A DNA stretch of 64,000 nucleotides from Brockia lithotrophica (GCF_003633725.1 NZ_RBIJ01000001.1:1-64000), one strand, 5' to 3'; positions 52,092 through 61,624 are shown, numbered from the stretch's first letter. The notes: generated from the letters alone by a model not told the origin. A program made the numbers and translations.

Positions 52092-53435
52092 GTGGGCGGC
52101 ATCGTTGCCATCGTAGGGAGGCCAAACGTCGGGAAGTCCACCCTCTTCAACCGCCTGATCGGCGAGCGTCGGGCGATCGTCGAGGACGTCCCCGGGGTGA
52201 CGCGGGATCGCCTCTACGGCGAGGCGGAGTGGTTTTCGCGCCGGTTTTGGGTGGTGGATACGGGAGGACTCGACCTCGAGGCGCAAGAAGAGATCCCCGC
52301 GGCGATCCGCCGTCAGGTGCTCGCCGCCGTCGACGAGGCCGACCTCGTCCTCTTTGTCGTCTCCGCCCAAGAGGGGATCACGCCGGCCGACGAATCGATC
52401 GCCCAGCTTCTGCGAAAATCCGGGAAACCCGTCCTCCTCGTGGTGAACAAGGTGGACGCACCGGTACACGAGCTTTACGTCCCCGAGTTCTACCGCCTCG
52501 GCCTTTCCGACCCCATTGCCGTCTCCGCCGCCCACGGGAAGGGAATCGCCGAGCTCGTGGAGGCCGTCCTCGCCCGCCTGCCGCAGGAAGACGAGGGAGA
52601 AGTGGTCGGGGACGACGCGATCCGCGTGGCGATCGTTGGCCGCCCGAACGTCGGGAAGTCCTCCCTCGTAAACGCGATCCTCGGCGAAGAGCGCGTCGTC
52701 GTCACGGACGTTCCGGGTACGACGCGGGATGCCGTGGACATTCCCTTTCGGACGCCCGAGGCGGAGTTTGTGCTCGTGGACACCGCCGGGCTCCGGCGCC
52801 CGGGGCGCGTCGGGCGGGGAACGGAGTACTACAGCACTTTGCGCACGCTCCGCGCCCTCGAACGCGCCCACGTCGCCGTCCTCGTCCTCGACGCGACGGA
52901 AGGAATCGTCGAGCAGGACCGGCGCATCGCCGGCTACGCCTGGGAGCGGGGACGGGCGGTGGTCGTTGCCTTCAACAAGTGGGATGCCGTGGAGCGCGAT
53001 CCCCAGCTTTCCGTGCGCTACGAACGGGAGGTCCGCCGCGACCTGTACTTCCTCGCCAACCCACCGGTCCTCTACATATCCGCCCTCACGGGACGCAAGG
53101 TATCCCGCCTCCTCGAGGAGGTACGCGCCGCGGCGGAGCGCTTCCGCTTTCGGATCGATCCGGAAGAGCTCGACGCGATCTTCCGCGACGCCGTACTTCT
53201 TACGCCCCCGCCTTCCGTAGGGGGGAAAAGGCCCCGCCTCTACCGGATGCGCCAAGTCCTCACGGGGCCGCCGAAGTTCGTCGTCGAAGTCGACGACCCT
53301 TCCTTGGTCACTTCCGGGTACCTCGGCTATTTGGAAAACCGCCTGCGCGAAGTTCATCCCTTGCCGGGGGTTCCAATCCGCATCGAGGCCGAGCGCTACG
53401 TCGCGCGACGCCGTACCCCGTCGGGATCCGTCTGA
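52092..53435 (+). CDS. der: Ribosome biogenesis GTPase Der (EngA)
   Basis: A 447-residue GTPase with two tandem G domains and a C-terminal KH-like domain, needed for 50S subunit assembly. G1 motifs GRPNVGKST and GRPNVGKSS, G3 DTGGL and DTAGL, and NKVD/NKWD are visible. GTG at 52092 follows GGGAGGTGATT. It is followed by gpsA as in Bacillus. Confidence 0.96.
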   Translation: MGGIVAIVGRPNVGKSTLFNRLIGERRAIVEDVPGVTRDRLYGEAEWFSRRFWVVDTGGLDLEAQEEIPAAIRRQVLAAVDEADLVLFVVSAQEGITPADESIAQLLRKSGKPVLLVVNKVDAPVHELYVPEFYRLGLSDPIAVSAAHGKGIAELVEAVLARLPQEDEGEVVGDDAIRVAIVGRPNVGKSSLVNAILGEERVVVTDVPGTTRDAVDIPFRTPEAEFVLVDTAGLRRPGRVGRGTEYYSTLRTLRALERAHVAVLVLDATEGIVEQDRRIAGYAWERGRAVVVAFNKWDAVERDPQLSVRYEREVRRDLYFLANPPVLYISALTGRKVSRLLEEVRAAAERFRFRIDPEELDAIFRDAVLLTPPPSVGGKRPRLYRMRQVLTGPPKFVVEVDDPSLVTSGYLGYLENRLREVHPLPGVPIRIEAERYVARRRTPSGSV

Positions 53436-53509
53436 GCCGCCGAAAACCTCGGGAGAAAACATTCCGGGCCGTCCGCCGTCGGTCCGGAACGAGTCGTGGA
53501 GAGAGAGCC

Positions 53510-54526
53510 GTGAAGGAGACGATCGCCGTACTCGGGGCGGGGAGCTTTGGAATCGCGCTGTCTCGCCTCCTCGCCGAAAAGGGGTTCCCCGTACGCCTCT
53601 GGGGCCGCAACCCGGAGGAGATGGAGCACCTTGCCCGCGAGCGCAGGCACCGCCGGTACCTCCCGGACGTCGTTCTCCCACCTGCGGTTGCCGTCACTTC
53701 CGAGCTTTCCGCCGCCCTGTCCGGGGCGGACGTCGTGCTCTTCGCCGTACCTTCTCAGGCGCTGCGCGAGGTGCTCACCGCCGCCCGCGCTTACCTTCCC
53801 GGAGATGCGCTCCTCGTCAACGTGGCGAAAGGGTTGGAGGTCGGGTCGAACCTGCGCCTCTCCCAGGTCATCGAGGAGGTGATTCCGGGCGCCGCAAGGC
53901 GCCTCGCCGTCCTCTCGGGGCCTTCCCACGCGGAAGAGGTTGCGGTGGGTAAGCCCACATCGGTAGTCGCCGCCGCCTACGTGGAGGACGTGGCGCGCCG
54001 CGCCCAGGAACTCTTCCTCACGCCCGCCTTTCGCGTCTACACGAACGCCGACGTCGTCGGCGTAGAACTCGGCGGCGCGCTCAAGAACATCATCGCCATC
54101 GCCGCCGGAATGTCCGACGGGCTCGGCTACGGGCACAACGCCCGGGCCGCCTTGGTGACACGGGGCCTCGTGGAGATGACGCGCCTCGGGCAGAGGTTGG
54201 GTGCCCATCCTCTGACCTTTTCCGGGCTCTCTGGCCTCGGCGACCTCATCGTCACGACCTCGAGCCCTTTGAGCCGCAACTGGCGTGCCGGGTACCTCCT
54301 CGGCCAGGGCCTTTCCTTAGAGGAAGTCCGGCGCACGATCGGTCAGGCCATCGAAGGAATATCCACGGCCCGCGCCGCCCGCGAGCTCGCCCTTCGGCTC
54401 GGGGTGTCCATGCCTATTACGGAAGCGCTCTACGCGGTCCTCTTCGAAGGGTTGGACCCCCGCACGGCGGCGGATCGGCTCATGGGGAGGGAGCCGAAGC
54501 CCGAGGTCGAAATTTTGCCCTTTTGA
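53510..54526 (+). CDS. gpsA: Glycerol-3-phosphate dehydrogenase [NAD(P)+]
   Basis: A 338-residue enzyme that reduces dihydroxyacetone phosphate to sn-glycerol-3-phosphate for phospholipids. The Rossmann motif is GAGSFGIAL; the catalytic lysine lies in GVELGGALKNIIAIAAGM; LSGPSHAEEV and GLSGLGDLIVTT are present. GTG at 53510 is followed by KETIAVLGAG, with GGAGAGAG upstream. Confidence 0.95.
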   Translation: MKETIAVLGAGSFGIALSRLLAEKGFPVRLWGRNPEEMEHLARERRHRRYLPDVVLPPAVAVTSELSAALSGADVVLFAVPSQALREVLTAARAYLPGDALLVNVAKGLEVGSNLRLSQVIEEVIPGAARRLAVLSGPSHAEEVAVGKPTSVVAAAYVEDVARRAQELFLTPAFRVYTNADVVGVELGGALKNIIAIAAGMSDGLGYGHNARAALVTRGLVEMTRLGQRLGAHPLTFSGLSGLGDLIVTTSSPLSRNWRAGYLLGQGLSLEEVRRTIGQAIEGISTARAARELALRLGVSMPITEALYAVLFEGLDPRTAADRLMGREPKPEVEILPF

Positions 54527-54687
54527 ACGTTTGGGTAGGCGAACCGCTCGGGAGCGAGGGAGAGGGTCGTCCGTTCGCCCGAGGGGTCGTGCGTCCGGCG
54601 GTGGCGCCGTCACGCCCGCAAAAGCGGCGCATACTCTGCCGGTAGAAGATCCGGCTGCGGGCACGGCCGCGGCAGGGAGGTATCGCC

Positions 54688-54987
54688 GTGAACCTCGCCG
54701 ACCTCCTTCAAGTCCTCAGCCGCCTCGGGCAGACCAAGGTCGATCCCGGCCAACTCAAGGCGCTCGCCGCCGACCTCAAGGCGGGCGACGAGACGAACGA
54801 AGAAAAGCTCCGAAACCTCGTCCGTACCCTCACGGCGGCCCTCGGGCGGCCCCTCCCCCCGGAAAAGGAAGAGGAGATCGTCGCCTACCTGCGCAATCAC
54901 CCCTTCCGCGGGATGGAGTCCATCCAGCGCTTGCTCCGAGAAAAGGGCGTCCCTCCCGCCCCGGGCGGGTCGGATCCCGAGGCGTAG
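54688..54987 (+). CDS. SpoVIF-like sporulation protein
   Basis: A 99-residue helical protein resembling stage VI sporulation protein F (Bacillus YjcC) in the block LKALAADLKAGDETNEEKLRNLVRTLTAALGRPLPPEKEEEIVAYL. In other Bacillales such a gene occurs near gpsA or spoIVA. It is involved in spore coat assembly in Bacillus. GTG at 54688 follows GGGAGGTAT. The assignment rests on pattern and place. Confidence 0.7.
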   Translation: MNLADLLQVLSRLGQTKVDPGQLKALAADLKAGDETNEEKLRNLVRTLTAALGRPLPPEKEEEIVAYLRNHPFRGMESIQRLLREKGVPPAPGGSDPEA

Positions 54988-55070
54988 GTCCGCGTCGTTG
55001 TTCGCTTTCCCGCCGCGGACGGCGCGGGCGGGAGGCGAAACTCTCCGCCAAAAGCTCCGATGACGTGCTT

Positions 55071-55096
55071 GCGCCCGCCGCTCGAGCGGCGGGCGC
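55071..55096. terminator. Bidirectional hairpin between spoVIF-like and minus-strand gene
   Basis: A perfect 26-nt palindrome (GCGCCCGCCGCTC and its complement) between two convergent genes. The rightward side reads TTCACTTTCC, the leftward side lacks a T-run. Termination in both directions is plausible but only moderately supported. Confidence 0.6.
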
Positions 55097-55097
55097 T

Positions 55098-55574
55098 TCA
55101 CTTTCCGCTTCCGCCCGGCCTTTTCGGCCCCATGAGGTCGAGCAGGGCTTGGAGGTGCGGCGATTCGAGGACGGCCTGGATTTTTTTCGCGTCCACGCGT
55201 TCGAGCATGGCGGCAAAGCGCTTCAGGCGTTCTGCGGGGGGAACGTCACTTGCGAGGAGCGCCTCGCCGGCGCGACGGAGGAGGTCCGACCGCCGGACCT
55301 GGTCGAGGACTTCGAGGGCGACGAGGAGTCCGGCGGTGAGCTTTTCGATTTCCTGCACGGACTGTGCGAGGCTGCGGATGCTTTCGTGCAGGGGCTTAAG
55401 CTCGTGTACCCAAGAACCGCCTTCGCGCGTCGCAGCGTTGGCCTCTTCGGGTTTCGGTTCTTCGCGTCCGGTTCCCTTCTTCCCTCCGGTACCTTTGGCT
55501 TTGTTCACGGGAAGCGGCCTTTCCTCGGCGAAAGGCCTTTTCACCTCCGCACGGAGCGATTCGCTTCTCCCCAT
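55098..55574 (-). CDS. Uncharacterised coiled-coil protein
   Basis: A 158-residue hypothetical protein on the minus strand, with a basic Lys/Gly-rich N-terminal 40 residues and a helical C-terminal half (ELKPLHESIRSLAQSVQEIEKL). It ends close to a palindromic hairpin. ATG at 55574 is the best start visible; GTG at 55512 is another. The C-terminal part (LDQVRRSDLLRRAGEAL) faintly recalls DUF1641, but I do not assign it. It is divergent from spoIVA. Confidence 0.55.
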   Translation of the reverse strand: MGRSESLRAEVKRPFAEERPLPVNKAKGTGGKKGTGREEPKPEEANAATREGGSWVHELKPLHESIRSLAQSVQEIEKLTAGLLVALEVLDQVRRSDLLRRAGEALLASDVPPAERLKRFAAMLERVDAKKIQAVLESPHLQALLDLMGPKRPGGSGK

Positions 55575-55799
55575 CTCTATGCCCGAACCCTCGCGTTCGC
55601 CCGGGCGCCGTCGTCTTGATCTACAGGGTTTGCAGGCCCGGAGGGGTGCGGCCGAGGGGCACGCGAGAGAGCCTTCGGTATAGAGCGGGACGTGCGGCGT
55701 ATACATGTACCGTTCCGCGTGGGGACGTACCGTCTATCCCGATGAGCAGGAAAGAAACCGGGTGCTCCGGTGGGAGTCGAGGTCAAGGGAGGGAAGGCC

Positions 55800-57290
55800 G
55801 TGGAGCAGAGGATGAAGCGGGAAGAGGTCTTTCGCGACATCGCCGAGCGCACCGGCGGTGAGGTGTACGTCGGAGTCGTTGGTCCCGTGCGCACGGGAAA
55901 ATCCACGTTCATCAAGCGCTTCCTCGAGCTCCTCGTGGTTCCGTACATCGAAGACGAGGAAGAGCGTCGGCGGACGATCGACGAGCTCCCTCAGAGCGCC
56001 CAGGGGCGTACGGTGATGACCACCGAGCCGAAGTTCATCCCCAAGCAGGCGGTGCGCGTAGAGGTGGGGGAGGGGCTTTCGGTCTACGTGCGTCTCGTGG
56101 ATTCTGTGGGCTACGCGATCCCTGGGGCGCGCGGGTACGAGGACGAATCCGGGCCGCGGATGGTGCACACGCCGTGGTTTGAAGAGCCGATTCCGTTTCA
56201 CGAGGCGGCGGAGATCGGCACGCGCAAGGTGATCCAGGACCACTCCACGCTGGGGATCGTCGTGACGACGGACGGCTCCATCGGGGAAATCCCGCGCGCG
56301 AACTACGAAGAGGCGGAGCGGACGGTCATCGAAGAGCTCAAGGCCGTCGGGAAGCCCTTCGTCGTCGTGTTGAACAGCGTCCACCCGACGGATCCTGAGA
56401 CGGAAGGTCTGCGCGCGCGCCTGGAGGAGGCGTACGACGTCCCCGTCCTCGCCCTTTCCGCGGCGACGATGGACGAGGAGACCGCCCTCACCGTGCTGCG
56501 GGAGGCGCTCTACGAATTCTCCCTCTACGAACTCAAAGTTCACCTCCCCGACTGGGTCCTCGTGCTCGACGAGGGGCATTGGCTGCGCAAGAAGTACGAG
56601 GAAGCCGTGGAGGAAACCGTAAAAGAGGTCACCCGCGTGCGCGACGTGCAGCGGGTCTTGGGGAAGTTCGAGGACTACGACTTCATCTCGAGCGCCGAGA
56701 TCTCCTCGCTCGACTTGGGCCAGGGTGTCGCCGAAATCGAGTTGGACGCCCCGGACGAACTTTACGAAGAGATCGTGAGCGAGGTGTTGGGGACGGAAGT
56801 GCGCGGGCGCGACCACTTCCTCGAACTCCTCATCCAGTTCGCGCGCGCCAAGCGGGAGTACGACCACTTTGCAGAGGCGATCGAGATGGTCCGGGCGACG
56901 GGCTACGGGATCGCCACGCCGCGTCCGGAAGACCTAGAGCTCGAGAAGCCGCAGGTCTACCGCCAGGGGTCGCGCTTCGGCGTCCTCCTGCGCGCCAAAG
57001 CGCCGTCCATCCACCTCATCCGCGTGGACGTGGCGTCCGAGTTTTCCCCGCTCATCGGGAGCGAGCGCCAGAGCGAAGAGCTTGCCGAAAGCCTCATGCG
57101 CGACTTCGAGGCGAATCCCGAGGCCCTCTGGAAGACGGAGATCTTCGGACGTTCTCTCTACCAGGTCGTCCAGGACGGCATTCGCGCGAAGCTCCACCTC
57201 ATGCCCGACGAGGCGCGCTACAAGCTCCGCGAGACGCTCGAAAAGATCGTGAACGAGGGCTCCGGCGGCCTCATCGCCATCCTCTTGTGA
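55800..57290 (+). CDS. spoIVA: Stage IV sporulation protein A
   Basis: A 496-residue SpoIVA, the ATPase that polymerises on the forespore surface as the base of the spore coat. It has the P-loop-like VVGPVRTGKSTFIKRF near residue 28 and the final GSGGLIAILL that anchors it through SpoVM. GTG at 55800 has AGGGAGGGAAGG upstream; length is close to the Bacillus protein (492). TATACA at 55700-55705 with GGTATAG at 55677-55683 is a weak sigma-E-like promoter. The hbs gene found next to spoIVA in Bacillus is missing. Confidence 0.96.
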   Translation: MEQRMKREEVFRDIAERTGGEVYVGVVGPVRTGKSTFIKRFLELLVVPYIEDEEERRRTIDELPQSAQGRTVMTTEPKFIPKQAVRVEVGEGLSVYVRLVDSVGYAIPGARGYEDESGPRMVHTPWFEEPIPFHEAAEIGTRKVIQDHSTLGIVVTTDGSIGEIPRANYEEAERTVIEELKAVGKPFVVVLNSVHPTDPETEGLRARLEEAYDVPVLALSAATMDEETALTVLREALYEFSLYELKVHLPDWVLVLDEGHWLRKKYEEAVEETVKEVTRVRDVQRVLGKFEDYDFISSAEISSLDLGQGVAEIELDAPDELYEEIVSEVLGTEVRGRDHFLELLIQFARAKREYDHFAEAIEMVRATGYGIATPRPEDLELEKPQVYRQGSRFGVLLRAKAPSIHLIRVDVASEFSPLIGSERQSEELAESLMRDFEANPEALWKTEIFGRSLYQVVQDGIRAKLHLMPDEARYKLRETLEKIVNEGSGGLIAILL

Positions 57291-57519
57291 TTCTTGCATT
57301 GCGTGTAGGGTCCGTCTAAATAAACGGCGGGTTTCTCGCGGGACCTTACGGGACCTTTGCGGGTGTCCTCGCTTTTGACGCGTTCCCTTTTTCCCCTCGG
57401 CGTGGTAGGATGTCCGTGGGCGATCGCCCGCGTGCCGGGATGCACTCGACCGCCTAGAGAATTCCGCCAATACCGGTTGGCATCGCGGCTACGGTCCACG
57501 CCGAAGGGGGTACCGCAGG

Positions 57520-58095
57520 TTGGCCATCGACCACGATAAGGTGAAGCACGCCGTCCGCCTCATTTTCGAGGCGATCGGCGAAGATCCCGATCGCGAGGGT
57601 TTGGCGGATACGCCGCGGCGCATTGCCGAGATGTTTGAAGAAATTTTTTCTGGCGTGGGGAAGGACCCGCGCAAAGAGCTCAACACCTTTTTCACCGAGC
57701 GCCACGAAGAGCTCGTCGCCCTTCGCGACATCCCGTTCTACTCCATGTGCGAACACCACCTCCTCCCGTTTTTCGGAAGGGGGCACATCGGGTACCTCCC
57801 GGCCGACGGCCGCGTCGTCGGCGTGAGCAAGCTGGCCCGCGTCCTCGAGGTGGTCGCCCGACGCCCGCAGATTCAGGAGCGCATGGGGGAGGAAATCGCC
57901 GACGCGATTGTCGACGTCCTCGCGCCCCGCGGCGTAATCGTCGTCCTCGAGGCGGAACACCTCTGCATGGTCATGCGCGGGGTGAAGAAGCCCGGCTCCC
58001 AAATGGTGACGATCACGACGCGCGGCGTGTTTCGCGAGGATCCGACCCTTCGGGAAGAGGCGCTCCGACTTCTCTTGGGCAACCACCGGAGGTGA
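57520..58095 (+). CDS. folE: GTP cyclohydrolase I (MtrA)
   Basis: A 191-residue GTP cyclohydrolase I, the first enzyme of folate synthesis (GTP to 7,8-dihydroneopterin triphosphate). Zinc ligands are in [10 protein letters not shown] and [29 protein letters not shown] is conserved. TTG at 57520 lies 9 nt after AAGGGGGT. It pairs with mtrB as in Bacillus (mtrAB). Confidence 0.96.
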   Translation: MAIDHDKVKHAVRLIFEAIGEDPDREGLADTPRRIAEMFEEIFSGVGKDPRKELNTFFTERHEELVALRDIPFYSMCEHHLLPFFGRGHIGYLPADGRVVGVSKLARVLEVVARRPQIQERMGEEIADAIVDVLAPRGVIVVLEAEHLCMVMRGVKKPGSQMVTITTRGVFREDPTLREEALRLLLGNHRR

Positions 58096-58102
58096 GGGTC
58101 GC

Positions 58103-58348
58103 GTGTCCGAAGGAATGTACAACGACTACGTCGTGATCCGGGCCTTGGAAAACGGCGTCACGGTGATCGGCCTCACGCGCGGGGAGACGACGCGCTTCCA
58201 CCACATCGAAAAGCTCGACGCCGGCGAGGTTATGGTGGCTCAGTTCACGGAACACACGGCGGCGATCAAGATCCGCGGCCACGCCGAGGTGTACACCCGC
58301 TTCGGTACCGTGGAGTCCGGAAAGTCGGAAACCGCCAGGGACGCGTAG
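58103..58348 (+). CDS. mtrB: trp RNA-binding attenuation protein (TRAP)
   Basis: An 81-residue TRAP. It retains the block [24 protein letters not shown]...[22 protein letters not shown], which binds tryptophan and the GAG/UAG repeats of target RNAs in an 11-mer ring. GTG at 58103 follows GGAGGTGAG. It lies 7 nt after folE. TRAP targets are not in this window as far as I can see. Confidence 0.96.
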   Translation: MSEGMYNDYVVIRALENGVTVIGLTRGETTRFHHIEKLDAGEVMVAQFTEHTAAIKIRGHAEVYTRFGTVESGKSETARDA

Positions 58349-58379
58349 GTGGGTTCCCGGCCGCCGCGGAAGGGGGCGG

Positions 58380-58973
58380 GTGAGGGGAATGTTCCGGCGT
58401 GCGGGGCATGCGCGGTGCGGCGCGCGCGACCTTGCCGCCCCTTCTTCGAAAAGGGTCCGAGAGATCGGCGGACGCCCCGTGCTTGCGGCGTCCGCCGTGC
58501 TCTTCACGGTCCTTCTCGCGGCTCTCGCCCTTTTGCCCTCGCCCCCCCGAGGGCCGTGGGACGCGCTCTCCGGCGTTTCGAGGTCCGCATCTGCCCCCGG
58601 GGAGGTTCGGGAGGAGCGCATCGTCCGCCTCTTTACCTCGCTCCCCCTCTCGGGGCGCGTGCGGCACGTACGCGAAGAGGGGACGACCCTCTTCGTCGGC
58701 GTCGGCTCGCCCCCGGATCCGCGTACCGCCCTGGGGGACGCCCTCGCCCTCTACGGAGCCGTGTTTACGGAACTTCCCGCGGAGACCCTCTACCTTCGCG
58801 TGTTCGTCGGGGACACCGAAGAGCTCTACCTCGCCCTGCGCGCGCGGCGGCCCGCCTTTTTACCCGAAGACCGGCACATTCGTGAACCTTTGTCCCCCGC
58901 GAACCTCAAGTCCCTCTTCGGTCCCGAGGTCGAAATCACCTTCGGACCGCGTTGGCCGGGTTCCGGGGGTTGA
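58380..58973 (+). CDS. Uncharacterised membrane-anchored protein
   Basis: A 197-residue protein I do not recognise. Basic residues at the start are followed by one transmembrane helix (about residues 33-53) and an external or periplasm-side domain (ERIVRLFTSLPLSGRVRHVREEGTTLFVGVG...). GTG at 58380 or ATG at 58389 with a GGGTGAGGGGA stretch upstream. It lies between mtrB and hepS, a spot where Bacillus has no gene. Confidence 0.55.
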   Translation: MRGMFRRAGHARCGARDLAAPSSKRVREIGGRPVLAASAVLFTVLLAALALLPSPPRGPWDALSGVSRSASAPGEVREERIVRLFTSLPLSGRVRHVREEGTTLFVGVGSPPDPRTALGDALALYGAVFTELPAETLYLRVFVGDTEELYLALRARRPAFLPEDRHIREPLSPANLKSLFGPEVEITFGPRWPGSGG

Positions 58974-59038
58974 GGGGCGCGCGGTTCTTCGCCGCCTGAG
59001 GGCGACGCTCGGCGCGGCCCGGTTTTTGCCCTCCTTTG

Positions 59039-59047
59039 TGGTATAAT
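59039..59047 (+). promoter_or_regulatory. Extended -10 promoter for hepS operon
   Basis: TGGTATAAT at 59039-59047 gives a perfect TATAAT with the TGn extension; the -35 region is poor. The hepS start is about 114 nt downstream. Confidence 0.55.
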
Positions 59048-59160
59048 CCTTACGATGCCGACCGCCGCGCCGGCCGCCTACGGCGGAGGCGTGGCACGAG
59101 GCCGTCCGACAGGAGCGGGAAGCGGGGTCGACGCGGTTGACGTGGCGGAGGAGCTTGGAG

Positions 59161-59841
59161 GTGTTCGAACGGCGGCTGGTGCGCGCCGCCCGAGATCTTC
59201 CCTTCTTGGCCGACAGGTTGCCCGAACTCTCGCCGGAACGCGTGTTTCTCGCCGAGCGGATCTTCGCCCTCCTCGATTTGGACGCGCGGGCGCGGGAAAG
59301 CGGACAGGTGGCCGTGCACCTCATCGTCTCGGCGCTGGCGCGTCACGCGCGCGTGTGGGATGGCGAGCCGCAGGGAGAGATGGGGGTGCCGGTCGGCCTC
59401 CGCGTGCTCGAGGGGGATGCGCTGTCCAGCCTCTTTTTCCTCTACCTCCTCGAAGAGGGGAGGGGGGAATGGCTCGTCCCGTTTGCCGCGGCGATCGCCG
59501 CGTACAACCGGGAAATCGTCCGCCTGCTCGAATGGCGGCGCAAGCCGGAGTTTTCTCCGGAACTCGAACTCGAATTTCGCTCGCGGGCAGAGGCCACCCT
59601 CTACTTGGCCTTGTCCCCGGAAGAACCGCGGCTCCGCCGCCTCGTGGAGCTCTACCTGCAGGTGGAGCACGCGCGCATGCGCTCGGGGCGGGACGGCGAC
59701 CTCTACCGGGAGGCACTCGCCCTCCTTCGCCGCGTAGCCCACGAGGTGGAGCGCGATGCGGCGGGGAGCGATGTGGCCGCGTTTGCCGCCTCGCTCCCGC
59801 GGGCTTTCGACGAACGCCTCCTCGCGGCAGAGAAGGAGTAG
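59161..59841 (+). CDS. hepS: Heptaprenyl diphosphate synthase component I
   Basis: A 226-residue regulatory subunit of heptaprenyl diphosphate synthase; with HepT it makes the menaquinone side chain. It is all-helical, with LLDLDARARESGQVAVHLIVSALA and GDALSSLFFLYLL typical of the HEPPP_synt_1 family. GTG at 59161 is 7 nt after GGAGGAG; TTG at 59137 in the same frame is an alternative. It ends 4 nt before menG. Confidence 0.85.
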   Translation: MFERRLVRAARDLPFLADRLPELSPERVFLAERIFALLDLDARARESGQVAVHLIVSALARHARVWDGEPQGEMGVPVGLRVLEGDALSSLFFLYLLEEGRGEWLVPFAAAIAAYNREIVRLLEWRRKPEFSPELELEFRSRAEATLYLALSPEEPRLRRLVELYLQVEHARMRSGRDGDLYREALALLRRVAHEVERDAAGSDVAAFAASLPRAFDERLLAAEKE

Positions 59842-59845
59842 ATCG

Positions 59846-60604
59846 ATGGGGGCCCCGACGTTCCGCACGCCCGAAGAAAAGAAGGCCTACGTCCGGCGCG
59901 TATTCGGCTCGATCGCCCCTTGGTACGACTTTTTCAACACCCTCCTCTCCTTCGGGACGCACAAGCTCTGGCGCCGCCGATTTTTGCGGGAGCTCCGCCT
60001 CACTCCGGGGATGCGGGTGCTCGATCTTGCGACGGGGACGGGGGATCTCGCCCTCGCCGTAGCCCGGCGGCTCGGCCCCGAAGGGGAAGTCGTGGGCGTG
60101 GATCTGTCTCCGGAGATGCTCTCCATCGCACGGGAAAAGGTCGCCCGTCTGCGCGAATCGGGTCGGGCACCTTTGGCGCGCGTCGAGTTTCGCGAGGGGG
60201 AAGCGGAGAGGCTCCCCTTTCCCGACGCCGCGTTCGACGGCGCGACGATCGGCTTTGCCCTGAGAAACGTGACGGACGTGCCGCACGTCCTGCGCGAGAT
60301 GCGGCGCGTCGTCCGTCCGGGCGGCTTCGTCGCCTCACTCGAGCTGTCGCACCCGTACCTCTGGGGGTTCCGCCAGGTGTACGGCGTATACTTCGAACGC
60401 GTTCTCCCGTGGATCGCCGACCGCATCGCCGGTCGCTACGAGGAATACGCCTGGCTTCCAGAATCCCTCAAGCGCTTCATCGATGCCGAGACGCTCCGGC
60501 GCCTCTTCGAGGAGGCGGGGCTCGAGCGCGTGCGGGTCATCCCGCTCACCTTTGGCGTCGCGGCGATTCACATCGGCTACCGACCCGAGGAACCGGGAGA
60601 ATAG
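59846..60604 (+). CDS. menG: Demethylmenaquinone methyltransferase MenG/UbiE
   Basis: A 252-residue class I methyltransferase of the UbiE family that completes menaquinone by C-methylation. Motif I LDLATGTGDLALAVA, GVDLSPEML, IGFALRNVTD and REMRRVVRPGG identify it. ATG at 59846 follows AAGGAG. In Bacillus the same gene lies between hepS and hepT. Confidence 0.95.
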   Translation: MGAPTFRTPEEKKAYVRRVFGSIAPWYDFFNTLLSFGTHKLWRRRFLRELRLTPGMRVLDLATGTGDLALAVARRLGPEGEVVGVDLSPEMLSIAREKVARLRESGRAPLARVEFREGEAERLPFPDAAFDGATIGFALRNVTDVPHVLREMRRVVRPGGFVASLELSHPYLWGFRQVYGVYFERVLPWIADRIAGRYEEYAWLPESLKRFIDAETLRRLFEEAGLERVRVIPLTFGVAAIHIGYRPEEPGE

Positions 60605-60715
60605 GATGCGGGATTCGCGTTCGCCGCTTGCCGCGGCGGCCGTCGGCCGCCTGTGGCCGAAAGGCGGTCCCGAGCTCTGCGCTCGGGCAGGCACGTACGG
60701 AAGGAGAGACCTGAC

Positions 60716-61624
60716 GTGGCGGGGGATGCGCGCGAACTCGAGGGACAAGTCCCGCGTTCGGCGTGGGAGCGCTTCCTCGTCTTTCTCGAGATGATCAAAT
60801 TTGAACACACGGTCTTTGCCCTTCCCTTTGCGTACGTCGGCCTCGTCCTCGGAAGCTTCTACGTCCGGGGGACGTGGCCTACCCTCTGGATGTGGGCGTG
60901 GACGACCGTGGCCATGGTGGCGGCGCGCACGCTGGCGATGACGCTCAACCGGATCATCGACCGCGAAATCGACGCCGCCAACCCGCGCACGCGCGCCCGT
61001 GCGCTCCCCCGCGGCCTTATCGGTGTCCGGGAGGCGTGGGCGTACGCGATCGCCTCCTTTGGCGTGTTCGTCTTGGCCGCGGCCATGCTCAACACCACCG
61101 CCCTCCTCCTCCTCCCGCTTGCGGCGGGGATCCTCTTCCTCTATTCGTTTACGAAGCGCTTTACGGCCTGGAGTCACCTCGTCCTTGGAGCGGCGGACGC
61201 CCTTGCCCCCTTGGGCGGTTGGGTGGCGGCCACGGCCTCGCTTCACGGTCCGTCTGTATGGCTCTTTCTCGCAGTGACCTTTTGGGTGGCGGGCTTCGAT
61301 GTCCTCTACGCCTTGCAGGACGAGGAGTTCGACCGCGCCCACGGCCTGCACTCCCTCCCGGCGCGCTACGGGGCGGAAACGGCGATCCGCATCGCCCGTG
61401 TGTTTCACGTCCTCACCGTTCTCTTCCTTCTCGCCCTCGTGGGGACTGCTGGGCTCGGCGCCTGGTACCTTGCCGGTGTGGGCGCTGCCGCGGCGATCCT
61501 CGTCTACGAACACTCTCTCGTGCGCCCCGGAGATCTGAGCCGTCTGGACGCCGCCTTTTTCACGATGAACGGCGTGATGAGCGTCGTCCTCTTCGCCTTC
61601 GTTCTCTTGAACTACCTCGTCTGA
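60716..61624 (+). CDS. UbiA-family prenyltransferase
   Basis: A 302-residue membrane prenyltransferase with about eight helices and the two Asp-rich motifs: NRIIDREIDAANPRT and LQDEEFDRAHGLHS. In the 4-hydroxybenzoate/UbiA group; its neighbours ubiX and mqnA suggest it is the MqnP-type enzyme that prenylates the futalosine-pathway ring, but the substrate is inferred. GTG at 60716 follows AAGGAG. Confidence 0.88.
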   Translation: MAGDARELEGQVPRSAWERFLVFLEMIKFEHTVFALPFAYVGLVLGSFYVRGTWPTLWMWAWTTVAMVAARTLAMTLNRIIDREIDAANPRTRARALPRGLIGVREAWAYAIASFGVFVLAAAMLNTTALLLLPLAAGILFLYSFTKRFTAWSHLVLGAADALAPLGGWVAATASLHGPSVWLFLAVTFWVAGFDVLYALQDEEFDRAHGLHSLPARYGAETAIRIARVFHVLTVLFLLALVGTAGLGAWYLAGVGAAAAILVYEHSLVRPGDLSRLDAAFFTMNGVMSVVLFAFVLLNYLV

